This document shows positions 12,071 to 27,116 of a DNA stretch of 64,000 nucleotides, piece by piece. Location of the stretch: positions 28,601,198-28,665,197 of the forward strand of contig CM049397.1 of assembly GCA_026929865.2 (NCBI GenBank), in the 5' to 3' direction. The notes beneath the pieces are model-generated. The model was given only the letters and a program-made list of their open reading frames with translations. It searched no databases and was not told the origin of the DNA. A program made the position numbers and the translations under genes. Positions within the stretch are counted from its first letter, which is position 1. Every line of letters begins with the position of its first letter. Origin of the DNA: Hyperoplus lanceolatus (lineage: Eukaryota > Chordata > Actinopteri > Uranoscopiformes > Ammodytidae).

Positions 12071-15000
12071 ACAAAAATGAAAATATATAATATATAATAT
12101 AATAATATAATAATAACACACACACACAAACACACACAAACACACATGCATATTAAGTGCTTGACATCAATCTTGCATAGTACTTTTCCGAGAAAAAATA
12201 AATAAATGCATGGTAAAGTGATAACAATAAAGACAAAAAGTTAAGTAATACATTTCATTACAATACATGATTAGTAACATGAACAACTGTTTGTAAAGTG
12301 AGATGACAGAGCATTTTTAAACTATTGTGTATATACTGCTATATGTCCTGTCAAAGGGTCAGCCCTGATGTGAACTATGTGTAATTTGATCAACAGTAAT
12401 ATAAAGAACATGCCAAATCCCCATGTGCAATTTTCACAACATTTATGAGTTATCTTAACTTGCATCAAATAACATCGGAAATGTAACAGGCACTATACTG
12501 AATGTGAATGCATCTTTAAAGCAGCAATGTGTAAATTCTGAATGAAAGTCAAGAACACAGATAAGTTTTTTTGTGAGTGTTAAATCAATGTTGCATGAAC
12601 ATGAGGGTGTAAATACGGGATGATTTGAAAAGTCTGAAATCTTAACAATAATGTATAAAGTGACTTTCATATGAAAACCAATTGCTGAAGATGTAGAAAT
12701 AAAGCATAAAAATGTCTTAAACACAGCGGTTAAGAGTATAGAAGGGCTGAGGTCAAGTGTATGCGATTAGCAGTACAACTGCATGTTTTAGCACATTGGT
12801 TAGTATGATCAGTGTTGTTTTTCGGCTATAATCTGGAAGTTAAAATGACATGATGCTCCAAATATTGGCTCTTGGCAGGTGAAATACATAAATATCAGTA
12901 CTGGTGTCAGCCTTTAACAGCCCATTGAGCCCCTTGGGAGGATCTGTCCCTGTTGGACATTCCAGCCCCAGCTCAGTGACTCTGAATGGACAGACATAGT
13001 AGGACATTGCGCGGCTGCAGTGCACTAAGTAAAAATAGCTGTCTTTGTTTATGACTGTGTTTGCCTGACTGAATGTGACAGGTAGAGATATATGGAAAAC
13101 ATGTGGGACTTATATTTTTTCCCCTTTGTTGCTACACAAACACACAACACGGAAAACATTTACATACAGTAGCTGCACAATTGTATAAAAGTCCGTTATG
13201 CAAAGTGTCTCTATTAATCATGTAGATTAAAGGATTAACAGGTTTATGTGGTTTCTTGATCAGAACGTCAACAGTCGCTTTTTTCTTGCCGCTTTCAAAT
13301 ACAGACATTAATTTACCTTGATATGATCAGTGATACTGATACTGTCTGTTTGTTGTCATACATAATATGAAAAGGCAAATGTTTTTCTGTAGGAGCTGTT
13401 TGATTCAAAGCCTGTAGCCTGCTCTTTTTTATGGTAGCAGGGAACCTACTGTGTGCAGTCAAACATAAATAACATTTCCTCAACTTTCTCCCAGGCTCCA
13501 AAGGAATTTTGTTCCTGCCTGAAAAAAACAAACAAACAAAAAAAAAATCTCACCAATGACTGTGTGCAGGGAGAAAGAAAAAAAAGGTACGGGTTCGGAT
13601 GGTAAACAATAGCCAATAACCCCCAGGCTTTTTCCCATTGTGCTCTAGAGTAGAGAGGGTGGTAACAAACGGTTGACAGAGATGAAATAGGATGACAGGT
13701 GTCAGATGAATGAAACAGGATTCTGATGGTCTCAGAGATACTGGAGTGGATAGGAATGAGAATTACTGCTCTCATGAAACACCACTAAACGTCAGCATTT
13801 AAAACACAAACACAAACCGAGAGGGAGCGTCATGTGCAGCCGACGCAGTGTGGGAAACAGATGAAAAGACTGATAAGACTCTGTGAGGGTTGCCGTATGG
13901 GTGTGAATCTCACCATTGCCTTTACCTGGACAGTTTTTGAAGATGGCACAGGTTCAAAGAAGCGGTGGGGCACATGTGAGAAAAAAACGGCTAAAATGTA
14001 AAGGCCTGACTCATCTGAGTGATAAACATTACATTATTAATTGTTACCAGTGTTTATAAGTAATTATAAATGAATGCCAAATAAACACTGTTATTTCACA
14101 TGTGTTATTTCAAATAGCCTAGAAGTCCAGACATGAAGCCCCTATCCTTCCTACATAGGAGCAAGACATCCAGACTGAAAGAGTAATTGTGTCTCTTTGT
14201 CGCACTTTTGGATGCTGTTTTGTTCTGTGTCCCTTACTGGGCTCTTGTTGTTTGATTTATTCCTTATTACTTATGAAGAGTTTCTAACAACCCAACTCCC
14301 TCTCACCCTGCAGGGCCTGGGCCAACCCAACCCACCACTCTGGGCCCGCATCTGGCATTCCCAAGATCAGCTCTGAATAAAGAGTAAAAAACAGTAATAA
14401 TTAGCCTTTAACATCGGATGACCCCCTCTCAGTACTGCTGTATTGTGCAGGCCAAACCACATTTCGGTGCTGGGAATAACAGGCTATTTCCTGACGGGCA
14501 TCCCACTACAGACTTCCACCTCCATCCTCCTGCAGATGTTGGACAACGATGGGAACTGAAACCATGCCAACATGATTTGATCCACTTCAAAACCAGCGAG
14601 TGGGTACTCAGTGATTGTTCAGAGATTATTCTCACCAGGAAAATATGTCAATAGTCGTTTGATTTTGTTGATTTTTTTTACCAGCATCCAGTACAAACTG
14701 AAAGAGATTGAGGGTCCCATTAAAAAACATTGAAAACATTTGTGTTTTCATCAACAGCGAACCAATATGTTTGTAACAGTGTAAACGTACCTTTGTGAAT
14801 CATTTTGTAGTATTTAAAGTAGTTGACTGACACTATGCATAGGCTAATGTTAGTATGTTAACGAATAAAATAACTTCCTTTATTGATAATTGTCTAACGT
14901 AGAAATAATGCATTCATGCACTTGGTTCCATTGGGTACACTAATCTAAAATGTTGATTCCCGAGATAAAGAACCACTGGTCTTTTCCAAGGGTTGTGATG

Positions 15001-18000
15001 TATATCACGGTTATTTTTTACATGAACACTCAGTTGAGTACTATAGGTATGTTGGGTTCCATTAAAAAAAATAGGGATCTGCCAACAGGGCAAACTTGCA
15101 AAGGTGTGTTAGTAAAATATCTGAAGAACACAAGCTGTAGTTTTGAGTTGTCATTTTCTTAGTTTGGATTGACTCCACACTCATTTAGGCCTTTGTATTC
15201 CCTTCGGAACATGCCACTGATGAATTTTTTCCACACATTTTTGGCTTGAGGATGAAGTTTATTTGCATTTGTAACTGACATGTGCTGCCAGGTGTTCATT
15301 TTTCCCTCCAATACAAAACATTGACAGTAAGGTAAGTCCTCGCACATGTTAAAGTTATCACTGAGTCATATTTTCCAGAGCCCCGCCACAGCACTAAAAA
15401 CTCAACTCTGATCTTTTTTCAGGTTTGAATGCCTCTATACTGCAGGAAAACAAGTAAACAAACATCTCAGGGAATAATTACTGATGTAATTGAACTCAAT
15501 TTGCTGCATGACGAAGAAGAATCTTCCAAAAAGCCAAAGGTGAGGGATAGGCCTTTGACGAGTTCTGAAATAACTTTTTCAATAACTCTTTGTTGTGTTT
15601 CTCAGTCCTTGTTTGGTTAAAAGTGAAAAACAATTCACAGTTATTAGCCGCTAAAAAAATAAATAAAATAAAATGTTTCTCCAGCACTTTCTCACAGCTG
15701 CTGTTTAGGGATTATGTCCCCGGTCAGCATTTACATTTCCCACCGTTGTGATATTGTCTTGTCATGAGAACCATGGGTACAAACAGGTCCATTTGTGCAG
15801 ACTAGTGGATATGTCTCTGTTTAGACAACAGGGATATTCAAGCACCATGTGAACTACATGCGGGAGCCTCAAATAGTTGTTTTCTTTTTAAGAGCAGGAT
15901 TAAGAACATAAGCAAATAGCTACCAGGTCTATAAATCATGTCAGGTCCTCTGAATATTTTGGAAGTGAAAAGGGGAATTCTGAACAACAGTCGGAGACAT
16001 CTTTGATCACACAGTCCTATTAGGTGAGAACTGGCACAGAGGGCCATGTCTTTATTTGTTTATTTAAACAAGAAGCTAAGGAGCTTAATTGAAGAAAACA
16101 AAACATTTACTTCCTGTAAGCTGTGTACGTGCCGCTGGGAAAAAGTGTACAGTAGGTGATTCTGTCGGCCGGGTAACACTGAGGAGGAAGTATGTGCGTA
16201 AATGCACACGCTGCTCCTTATCGTCTGAGAGCCATTGTTGGGATTTGAGGTTCTCATGCTGTGTCCAGGTTTCCATCAGTCTGTGTTTTATATTTTCCAC
16301 CCTATGAAAAATTGGGGAAAATCACTAAGGTAGTGGTGCTCATTAATCTTAATAGTATATTTTTCAAAAGAAGTCTCCCTTTTAAAATTGTTCAGGAGGG
16401 ATGCTGCTGCCTCAGTTATTCCAATCTTTAAAAAAAAGAGTTGGTATAAACCATCAAATTAATAATGGCTGCATTCTATTTAGTTGCTTCAGTTACGGTC
16501 CGAGTAGGTTATCTCGCATACTGATGCACTGTTACAATGTCATGACTTACCTGGACACTTGAATAGAACAGAGCCATTGGTGATGTCATTGTAAGTCAAG
16601 ATATCTCACTTCACTGTCGCACAGGTGGACAACATCTACATGAATTTAAAGATTAGGTCATGAGCTCTACTTGAGCCTGCACACAATAAAATGAAAAAAA
16701 GTCAAAAAATAAATGAGAGCTGCGTGAAATGTTCTCTTTCCGTCACTTCCACCGTAAGTGTCGAGCGTCGGGCTAAACCCTTTGCAGGTGCTTCATTGTC
16801 CCATTAAACACCCAGTTCCCTTGCTCTTTGTGTGGCACCGTGTCATGAGCTCCCACGCCGTTCTCACTTAGACGTTACACAAAAGCACACAGAGGAGCAC
16901 TAATCCTCCTCACCCTTCCTTCCTTCACACAAACTATAATTACCAGATCACTCTCACCAACAAGCAGCACACACATGTTACTGGAGCTCACAGTCGTATT
17001 GTCCAAACTTTGAGGACTTGAGACATTGATACTTAGAGTAATAAACTCGGATAGCACCAAAGGCTAAGGGTAAACAGTCATTTTCCTGCAGACATTTTTC
17101 TTCTTGTGGGAAAAGGGGCGACAGGGAGATAGTGATGGTGTTTGTGTGTGTTTTTCAGAGACAAAAAAAGAAATGGGAGAAAAAGTCCCTTATGGGAGAA
17201 AGACAGAAAGTCCCCTTCGGTCTGGGCGCTGACCTGGGACGGGTTAAATCTATATCAGTAACCCCCCCGGCTCATGGACTTGACATGGAGCTATTTCATT
17301 CCCATGACTGGGCTGCAGATATTTACCCACAATCCCACAGGGTCATGGAGCCAGTCTGTCCCAGCTGTGTGCTGATACTTTGGCCTTTCACATCACTGCG
17401 ACATCAGAGCAGATATGACTAGAGACATCGTTCATTGTGTTTGACTGCAGGTGCCCACACTCACCGGCAGGAAAATATTCCAATGAGAAAAACATACATT
17501 TTAAATTCTCCTCACAAGTATTGTATTATAAAAACAGATGATGAAGGATAAACTAATTATGTACGTTCTCAACATATACAATATGCGGACACTTTCAGTA
17601 TCAACATTTTGCAACGTGCCAATTCAACAATTTTTTCAACAATTGTTGATAGAAATATAAACCACAGACATACTGCAGCTATCAAAATCGCAAGACTAAA
17701 TGGCATGAATAGAACAATTTGGATCAATTACAAATAAAACAATAACACATATAGTAGCCTATAGGAAAATGGAAAAATGTACAAAAAGATTTTAAAGGAA
17801 AGCTTTAACCTTCAGAATAGATTTGTCCTAAAGTTACGGTAATGAACCACCACACCCTGCACTTATGAGCAGGTTTCAATGGCAGCTCATGTTTGACTTT
17901 TACCTTTTTTTGCTCCATTTCCTGTCTCTGTCCACAGTGTAATGTCTCAGAAAATGTGTGCAATAGAGACGCTGGGATCTGTAACTACATTTCTTTTACT

Positions 18001-21000
18001 CTTTTTTTTTATATGAGAATGCCAACACTGAAGCAAAATGGGCTGTGACTGGGAAAAGGTGACGCACCTAACTATAATGTAGGTGGTGGCTCTAATTCTA
18101 CAGGAACTGACTCAATGTCGGAGAGAGCATGGTGCCCTGCAGTGACATCATGATGCACAACTTGCCATCATTGAATGCCTTTTTTCTGTGGAATAAACAG
18201 CCAATTTCTAGGTATTTTGTTTTGGCAAATCCTCAAAACTACAATGGCATTCATCAAAATGATCCTGTCAGACATTATGCTTTATAGTTATTAGTCTCTA
18301 ACTGAACGCTCTTGTGTGGGACTCTTAATCTAAAACACAACAGGCCGTTCTGGGCATGAGAATCAAGTCTATTTTAATATGTACTGAAAGTTTCATGTTT
18401 CAATTTAAAACCGAGTGGAAAAAGTGGATTTAAGTTGCCAAAATAGCCCCAGGGAATCAAACAGGCTTGGACCTTTGACACGTGACACGGCCATTGAGTG
18501 TGTGGGAGTGATGTAGCCTACTCCTGACTGGCAGCTGAAATATTAGAGAGAAAGCAGAGAGTGAAAGACTAGAAGAGAGGAGAAGGTTGTATGGCAGCAG
18601 ATGAAAGTGAATGAAACAAAAGGGGAAAGAGATTATAAAGGTATAAGAGTAAAAGATGGAACAAGCAGTGGGCGATGGATGAAGTTGAACTACAGAGCCC
18701 CATGGGAGATCCTAATAAGGGAAAGGCCACATATTTCCCAAACCCACTCAAACTCTGCCTGTTTTTTCCTGGCTGCGCCTTAGGCAAGTAGCCTCAGTGT
18801 AAAGTCCGAAAGCAAACATTTCAAGTAATAATCCCGAGAAGAAGCTTTTGCATCCTCACATCACAGCCTTTGATATTAACTTTATTTAAAAAAGTAATCC
18901 ATTAAACTACTAGTTCTCACAAAAGTATATATTTTTTTAGACTTCACACGACGCAAGTAGCGTGGTATTTTTCACAGTAGACGGAGCACATATGCAGAGG
19001 GAGTAAGAGCTCTCTCTGCAGTAATTATCAAATCTTTAAGGAACAAAGGAATGGCGTTCTTTGCCTGCATGGGAACAGGAGCTTGGAGGTGTGTCACACT
19101 ATACGTTTTTAAGCCACAACAACCTCAGTGCACTCCTTTGAAAGGGAAATCCCAACTGCATTATGTTTCATTTGGCCCCTATAGTTTCTAGAGTGAGTGA
19201 CACATCTCTCTCTAAAAAAAACTAATTATCAAGAAATAATGGCATTCCAATCTAATTGCAAGTATGTCCGTTCTCTGCTTCCGTAATAAACAGCTCATTG
19301 GAACATATGGAACGTGGCTAAGCGATGATTGGCTGAAGAGACACTATGAGAGAAGATTCACTGGGATTTACATAAAGTAGATTGAGGAATAGACAGAATC
19401 AATGGGGGAAAAAGGATGGTGGGGTAGAAAACATTGGTACAACTTTGTCTTTGGGAGCTAAATTCAACCCCCCTTCTCCGCTGCATCTCCCCCCCTGTAA
19501 ACAAAAGGAGGAAGTGGCCCTGTGTGACTGGCTTGCAAGGACTTCCTGTTTGTGAAAATATGTCCAAAAACAGAACCAGGTCTGTGGACCTCCCACGACT
19601 CGGCTTCACTCTATGCTGTAGAACCACTGACTCGCTGCGTCTGGCTGTCCGCACATTGTGCTAACATAGCCGGGGCGCCACAATACTGGGAAGCAGCTGC
19701 AGCAGACATAAAAGTGACAAATGTACATTGTTAATGGCATGCAGCGCACCAGCTATCATTAGTGCAATTAACTTAATGGCTACTAGTAGCACAGGAAACA
19801 GTTATAATGGCCTTTTTTAGATTGGGTCACTAGTTTTGACAGTGTGAACTTATTCCCATGAGATGGAAATATTTAAGAGACTTTATCAATGGCAAAAAAT
19901 AAAAATTATTCTCCAATTCTATAGGTCATATGATGCATAATTGCAAGTGACTCAGTTTGAAATCACTCCCTCTTTTCAATGTAGTGTATCATATTTACCC
20001 TTTGCCAATGTATTGGGGTGCATTTACTTTTGTATGCAAGTAATATCTCAATATAAAACACTACAGGTTGGTACTGACAGATGTCTGACTGAATTTACTG
20101 CTTGTTGTAGAGTGAACTACTTTGTTTATCAATTGGGGAATAGTGAAAGAGGAAGTCATTTTAGACACAGCTATGGGGATTTTTTTATTGTTTTAAGATA
20201 AAAGATAAATACAACCGGTATAATCACAAGTTAAAGAAAATTCTGATTCTGGGATCATTGCCCAAAGTAAATGAAAGTCTTATTGAGACAAATTTTGCCA
20301 ACTACCAAATACAGTGCATACAAACGATAAATGAAAAATGCACTGCGTGATGCCACTCCAAGTTGCAGACTTTATCAAAATGCTACCGAATTTCCAGCCG
20401 TACATATGACTGTGATATCTCTGCTAAAAATGGATCTTAATATGTATTTGTTCTAATAATAATACTAATAATAATAATAACACGTTAGATTTATATTGCG
20501 CTTTTCTCATACTCAAAGGGCTTGAGTGTTCTAGTGTTTATATTCACACCTACTGGTTCCAAGTGAAATAGGTCCAAAAAGTTTTCCCCAAATTCCAAAC
20601 TGTATACTTTGGAGCTGAGTTTTCTCAACTATCCCACCAATACATTTGCTACCAGGACTCGCAGCAGCCACCTCCTTCCCTTAACCTTGCTACCGCAGGA
20701 AAGCAGGAGCCAAAGACCCTCATATGCATTTCCTCACATTGGGCAACATAATCTACAATTTAACAATAAAATTAGACCCTCCTCCCTGATAAGAACAATA
20801 CAGTAACACCAGGATACATTAATTTGTGTTTGAAACACTAAGGAAATAATAGGACTGCAATACAATGGCCTATTTTCCTTCCCTCAGGTATGCTTTGTGT
20901 ATCGTGGTGGACATCAGACTTGTGAGAATTGTCTCAGAGGTGGATGTGATGTAGATGTTCACATAAATCAATCGCCTAGTGTTGAAGGTATATGGCCATG

Positions 21001-23965
21001 ACCAACCAGTTCTGTTTACCGGGGGAAGGAAATCCAGACAAAGGTGCTGATCAAGCTTTTGTGCAGGATTCTTCTGCTATAATAGTTGAATTATTAGAAG
21101 AAAAATCAAGGAAAACAAGGAAATAATAAATAAAAATGAAAGGATGTGACTTGTCAAATATTTTGAGACAAAACTCAAATAATCCCAGTACAGTACAGTT
21201 TATGTTTTCCTCCCCAGAAAGACATTTAGAAAAGACCGTTTAAAACTTAAAGCTACAGTACATTTCAAAGGATGGATTTGTTACACTATAGGTAAGTCTG
21301 TTACACATGACGATGCAGGTGGAAATAATGTATTTAGTGTTTTTACTTCCAGTATATCAGATGGCTCTTTGCAATTGGAAATTGATTGGAATTTAGATTC
21401 ATAATTTCATTGGGTAATGCTTTACCAATCTGTAATGTCCTAATTATTTAAGCAGAGATTAAATTGCCGCACAACTGTTCTAAAAGGAATCATTTCAATT
21501 ACATACTGTAAAACATGTGGTTCCTTGTCTTTAACAGACCTTTAGTTATACATTACTAGGCTCAAGCAATCTTGTCCAACTAATGAGAGTCCCTCAGGGG
21601 ATGTGAGTGAGGGTATGAGGGTCAAGTCTTTCCCCTGTCTATGCAGCGTGTTACAGGCCTGTGAATTTAAGTAGTAAACAAGACAGTCTAATTAGAAATG
21701 GCTTGGTGGTGGTCATTCACTGGGAGGACTAAGAGGCTACAAACGACTGCTTATGGTACAGGGGGCCCCTTAAGGTACTTAGTAGTGAACATCTGTGGGA
21801 GAGTGGAGACGTCAATGCGACAGGTGTAGTGAAGGGATCCCAGCTGCAGGGCCAAACAGTGGAGGCTGCTCTGTTGATGGGTGAGGGGATTAGAGGCAGC
21901 TCAGTTTTCAGGGGGTCGTTCGCTGTAAGTCTCGGTGAGAAAAGCGTCACGCCCTTTCAAGATGAAGTATAAAGACAATAAACACATCTCACTGTGTGTG
22001 TGATGCCAAGCAGGACTGTGAAGAAGACAGTTGTCCACACAAGTGATAATGGGTTTATGATCTGCCTGTAATCACAATGATGATCGTATCTGTTAATCCT
22101 TAAGAGAGTGGTTGACAGCCACTCACACCTCTTGAGGAAGGTGAAGATTTAAAAAGAAAAAAAATTCACGGTCACACCAAGCAAGACAAAATGTTTTCAG
22201 TGATCAAAAATAACGTTTTGCTGTCGGTGTACCAATTAATTCTCAAACAACATCGTTGGCTTGTGACATGCTGAAAATGAAGCAACGTCTTATCTTGTGG
22301 ACGTGAGACTTTTAATTTGAAAAACTTTTAGAGGCCAGAAGAAGCCTTTCTGATTCCTCTAACCATCTCATGAACCCTCAGACAACTGAGTAAAAAGATA
22401 GGGATGACAATGTTCTACATTTGACTTTTTGTCAAAAAGCTCAAAACTAATAATGGAAAATTAAGACCATAAAAGAACACAACCAACAATGATTGTTCCA
22501 GATATAAGTTGTCCAAAAACTGTTACACATAACTCAATCCCATGTGCCAACACACCAAATGTGTATGACTGCACAGCTAAGAATGGTCCCCAACAAAAAC
22601 ACAATCTACTGTACTCCTGTGTGAGAAGCATTCTCAGAAAACTGCAGTGACCAGCTGGTTTATGAAAAAAAATCGCTTTTTTTCAAAAATGAACATGATA
22701 TACAATTAAGATAAAGTAAAGATTTGCAGTATAAATATGTGTTTTATTTATAGAAAGAGCATGAACTCCTATTGCTACCATAGCACTAAACACTTAAAAA
22801 ATACCACTTGATGTAGGTGTTGGAAGAGCAAGGCTACATAAAGAGTAAATAATTTATACTTTTATCCATTTAACCTCACAACAGTTTGCAACTTTCTAAG
22901 GAGTTATGATGTTCCTTTCAGCATCACAATATTACATCATATATACAGTAGTAACTTTGGGCTTACAGTTGTCCACAACAGCCCATAAAGTTCTAGCCCA
23001 GTAAACGCACAGATAAACTCCAAGTACTTTGCATGACAGTGAGTTACATAAACATGTCCTGACTTGTCCCTTACACACCACATCTGCCGCTGCAGGCTGC
23101 CCAGCGCCCACCCACACACTGTCTCTCTCCAAGGAGCAAACAGAAGATCTTTTATTCAAAGGAATATTAACTCTCTTCATTCTTGGCGGAAAGCTCATTC
23201 ATGAAACTCAGTGAGTGCAGCGGTTCAACAAGTTTATATTATGTCAACAGTATAACAAGCCGCCAAAAGCCGGGAGTTAAACGGTCATGAGAATAGATGA
23301 TACAGTATATTCCTGAAATGATTGAATGAATGATAGGACGGAAAAGTGGCTGGTTAACTGATGAAAGAAAGAAAAAAAAGAAGTTAGTCGAATTAGTCAT
23401 ACAAAAATATGTATACATGTGTTGAAGTAAAGCATCTTTTGAAACACAAAAAGGTAAAGGATATATGTCAAGGAAAGAAAAATTCCATATGTTAAGGATA
23501 CAAAAATCCCATATGTACCTATATCATAACTTTTTTTTTTTAACATCTGACAAGGGACAACAGATGAAACTACATTTGCTTTATATGGTAGCCATGCATC
23601 ATATCCTATAAGGGCAGGGCAGATTGTACTGCAGTGTTCTGATCCGATCCGACCATGAGCAGCTGTCTCTGTTTTTAGGGGATGAAACATATAGAACAAG
23701 TCTCTCCATCTGTGGCACACCAGTCAAGGGACCAGACCCCCAACCCCCAGGTCAACACAATGAGAAGGAAATCAACACAAATCCTGTTTACTCCACACCT
23801 CACAATGTGCTACAATAAACACATTTCCCCCCCTTCTCCCAACAATGAACAACAGCACAATGGGGAAATATTTAAATGGAATACTGCTTTTGTAGGCATA
23901 TGTTTGAAATTGTCTTTAAACTTGCAGGAGGCAAGGAGGGAACAAGGCCTTTTATTTTGCCCGGA
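12071..23965. other. Intergenic DNA, no gene seen
   Basis: About 12 kb of AT-rich non-coding sequence without a supported exon. A short repeat-like block at about 20455-20530 (TTATATTGCGCTTTTCTCAT after (TAA)n) resembles a common retroelement end. Single RBPJ-consensus matches at 13849 and 17105 are within chance expectation. All open frames are short and featureless. Confidence 0.5.
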
Positions 23966-24143
23966 AAAGGTGGACTGAATTCTGGAGCTTGTTGGAACGC
24001 TTGTTGTCAAAATCACTTTTTTGAGGACAATGTGCTACCTGTTCATACCGTATAGGTGTACTGCAAAAAAACAAACATTATTTTGACAAAAAGTGATTTG
24101 ACAACAAGCATTCTCCATAATTGCTGATTCCACCTTTAACATA
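23966..24143. mobile_element. Small inverted-repeat element (MITE-like)
   Basis: GCTTGTTGTCAAAATCACTT at 23999 pairs with its inverted partner ending at 24109. Weaker pairing extends outward to AAAGGTGGA at left and TCCACCTTTAA at right. Size and structure fit a hairpin MITE. No target duplication confirmed. Confidence 0.6.
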
Positions 24144-25821
24144 TATGCTGGTTTTATAAGTGTAAGTGCTGTGATCTTGATCTCACCTGGGAATAGGTGA
24201 AATTGTTTAAATTGATAGCACCAAAAGACCTAGGTCAAACTGTGTGAAAGTCCACTGTTTAATGTGTCAAGTAGGGCCCACACACACACCATCTGTTCAG
24301 TTTCTCCCGCAGGAAAAATAAAAAGTTGGTGTTCATCGGTGACAAACAAAAGCTGTTAGCGGCATTAACAAAAAGGTCCAATGTTGGGATCATGCTTTCA
24401 TACTGTTTCTTTACATAAAATGTGAACTTCCAGATTATGTGTTTTGCGCCTTTGGCTTCAACCATCCGATCCACCCCCAGAGATGACTCTTATTATCTCA
24501 ATGTAATGATAATACAAGTAAATCCCACACATCATTTCCAGGATACAGGGTTGGATGAGATCCCACATCTCTCTTATCAGCCCTGCAGCCCTCAACTTAA
24601 ACACAAACAAAAGCAAAACATTCCCTTTGGAATAATCTTAAAAATATAGCATTAGGCATTGAGTATTTGTTGTTATGCCATAGTAAAGATGACTGTTAGA
24701 TGTGGGTATTCATGTTCCTATTTGGTTCAATGTAAGTTACGTGATTGTATTGTGTGACAGTGATCTTCTTGTTGCACTGGTTGGCTTTACACGTTGATGT
24801 CAGTGCTATGAATCTAAGCAACCTTCATCCCTCCTTGTGTTGATTTACTGAATACATTTTGCAGATCCATATTCCAATGCTTCACATGCAAATTAACCCT
24901 TATACTCACATGATGACACAGCCTTCATCGGCAGATGGAATTTGCTCTGTTGGTGTGAAAGATTTATGTTTAAATGATTTGCTCAGCAATTTCAAGCCAT
25001 TCAGGTCCATGTTAAAAAAATGCATCCTTCATCTAATCCATTAATTTTAATTAAATGCAATATTATAGCTTCTGTATTAATATGGAAACACTCAAGTGAT
25101 CATGTGTGGATTCAAAAAACCCTAAATAAAATGAGGTGATCTTTATGAATTAATTGACTGATTGAGTTAAAATCCAACTGGGTTAATAGCCAAAGAGCCA
25201 AAGCTGATTATGAGCTAACCAGGCCGAGACATTTACATGACAATAGCCATATAGTATTGCTTTAATCTGTCTTTAATCAAGCTATAAGTGTTCGTGTAAA
25301 CAGACTGATTAACATACATGATGCAGATGGATAGACGCCATTTTTTCATTGTGACCTCAACCTACTTGTCTCATTTTCTCTCTGTCGTTGCCTCTTCCAG
25401 CACTCCTACGCTAAGTCCGCCCTCAGGGTTTAAACGTCCGCCTGATGTTTTTATTTCTCTTGCTTTCTGGCAGATGTTCCACCTGTAACGACCTTGGCGG
25501 AGTCTGCACGTGTCACTCTGTGGTTTTGTTAAGGTAAAAAACGAGCGCTTGAGTGCCTGTGTTGAAAGAAGAGGCAGTTAACCACCTACGTATGGTTCAA
25601 AATCCTCAAAGAAAGGTTCCATTTGTTTAGTTATCCTACACTAATCCTAAAGTCATGTATGAAGAGGTGGTTTTAGAGCAGCTCAGTCAGTGAGTGATGC
25701 CATGGGCCGATACGCCTCTGAAAAGTATTCATCCGCTTTGGAAGTTTTCATGTTGAAGTGCTTTATTACAACATTGAAACAAAGGAGATTCAATAGGATT
25801 TTTTTGACACTGATCAACATG
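24144..25821. other. Intergenic DNA, no gene seen
   Basis: AT-rich non-coding sequence; nothing supported. Confidence 0.55.
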
Positions 25822-25912
<91 letters not shown>

Positions 25913-25939
25913 GGATGGATGGATGGATGGATGGATGGA
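25822..25939. repeat. (GATA)n followed by (GGAT)n
   Basis: About 90 bp of GATA passing into about 29 bp of GGAT, a compound tetranucleotide array. Confidence 0.97.
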
Positions 25940-26929
25940 AATGTACCTCAACTACTGGCCCCAGTGAGAAAATGGCAAAATACATAAACACACGTATTAT
26001 CGGACGGTCTTGTCTACCTGGCAGCAGTTACCTGTGTGAAGCTGTTCAGACTGTGTTAACAAATGGGAATGATGGGAATCTGTTTCTGCCTCTGCTGACT
26101 CTGCAGGCAGGTAAAGGGAATAGTAAATTGAGTGGCTGTCAGCATTTATTTATCAGGGTAGAAGATCCTAACCGCCATCAGTCTGCTTCTCAGGCTTTCG
26201 TCAGGTGGTGATACCCTCATACAGGAGCACAGGATCTGTATGACTGATGTGGGCTTCAAAAAACAAAAATAAGGCCAAGTTGTTCCTCTATCTTATCTGA
26301 TGTATGGAACTGTCACTCTTTCTGTGCAAAATCTTTCTGGCAAATTCCTCCAGAATGATCTGGTTGAAAACCTTCTCAAACAGCTATAAAACAACTGTTC
26401 TTGCATATTTTACAAGTGCACTACAGAGAAAAAAGTAAGGGAGTGGCCAATGAGATATTATTTTTCAAGTTATGTTGGTTTTAATAGTGTTTTAACTCAA
26501 GCACACCTACAATGTAAAGGACCCTTTACTGTTGGTCCTGTTTTTTGAGGAACACATTTGTTTTTCAGATATTTGTACATATTTTAAAAATGTATATTTT
26601 TATTGTAAATATTTTCTATTTTGTATTTATGTTTCTTGGCTTTGCAGTATTGCTTTCATACAATCTCTCTGTTTATTGTTATGCACCTGCATGGCAAATT
26701 CCTTGTATGCAAAAACCTGGCAATAAACCTGATTCTGATTTGCATACAAATCCAACCAAAGTCAAAGCAAACTGTTCTATTTGCAGTGTAAATAATGATC
26801 GTTTGACCAAGAACAAACTTCTATGCTCATATAAGATTTTAAGACTTTTCGTAAATTTGCAATGGAACGGACTGATTGCTGGACTTCTCGTTCAGACTTG
26901 TTAATTAACCAATCACGACCTGGGGAAAA
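25940..26929. other. Intergenic DNA upstream of notch1
   Basis: Non-coding, AT-rich. No exon, repeat or clear motif cluster recognised. Confidence 0.5.
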
Positions 26930-27033
26930 TGCCCGGGAACTGAAAAAACAACAACAACCCAAAACAAACTTTGGCACTATCTCTCCATCAAGTTGTACAG
27001 CTTGTGCCTGTCTGGACCAACTGTGTGATTGTT

Positions 27034-27116
<83 letters not shown>

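Noticed and set aside
13849..17112. RBPJ-consensus words TGTGGGAA at 13849-13856 and 17105-17112 as Notch autoregulatory sites
   Set aside because: The consensus is degenerate enough that about three matches are expected by chance in 27 kb on both strands; no paired or clustered arrangement.
25822..25939. GATA/GGAT arrays as possible CRISPR or satellite structure
   Set aside because: Plain tetranucleotide microsatellite without spacers; the genome is eukaryotic.
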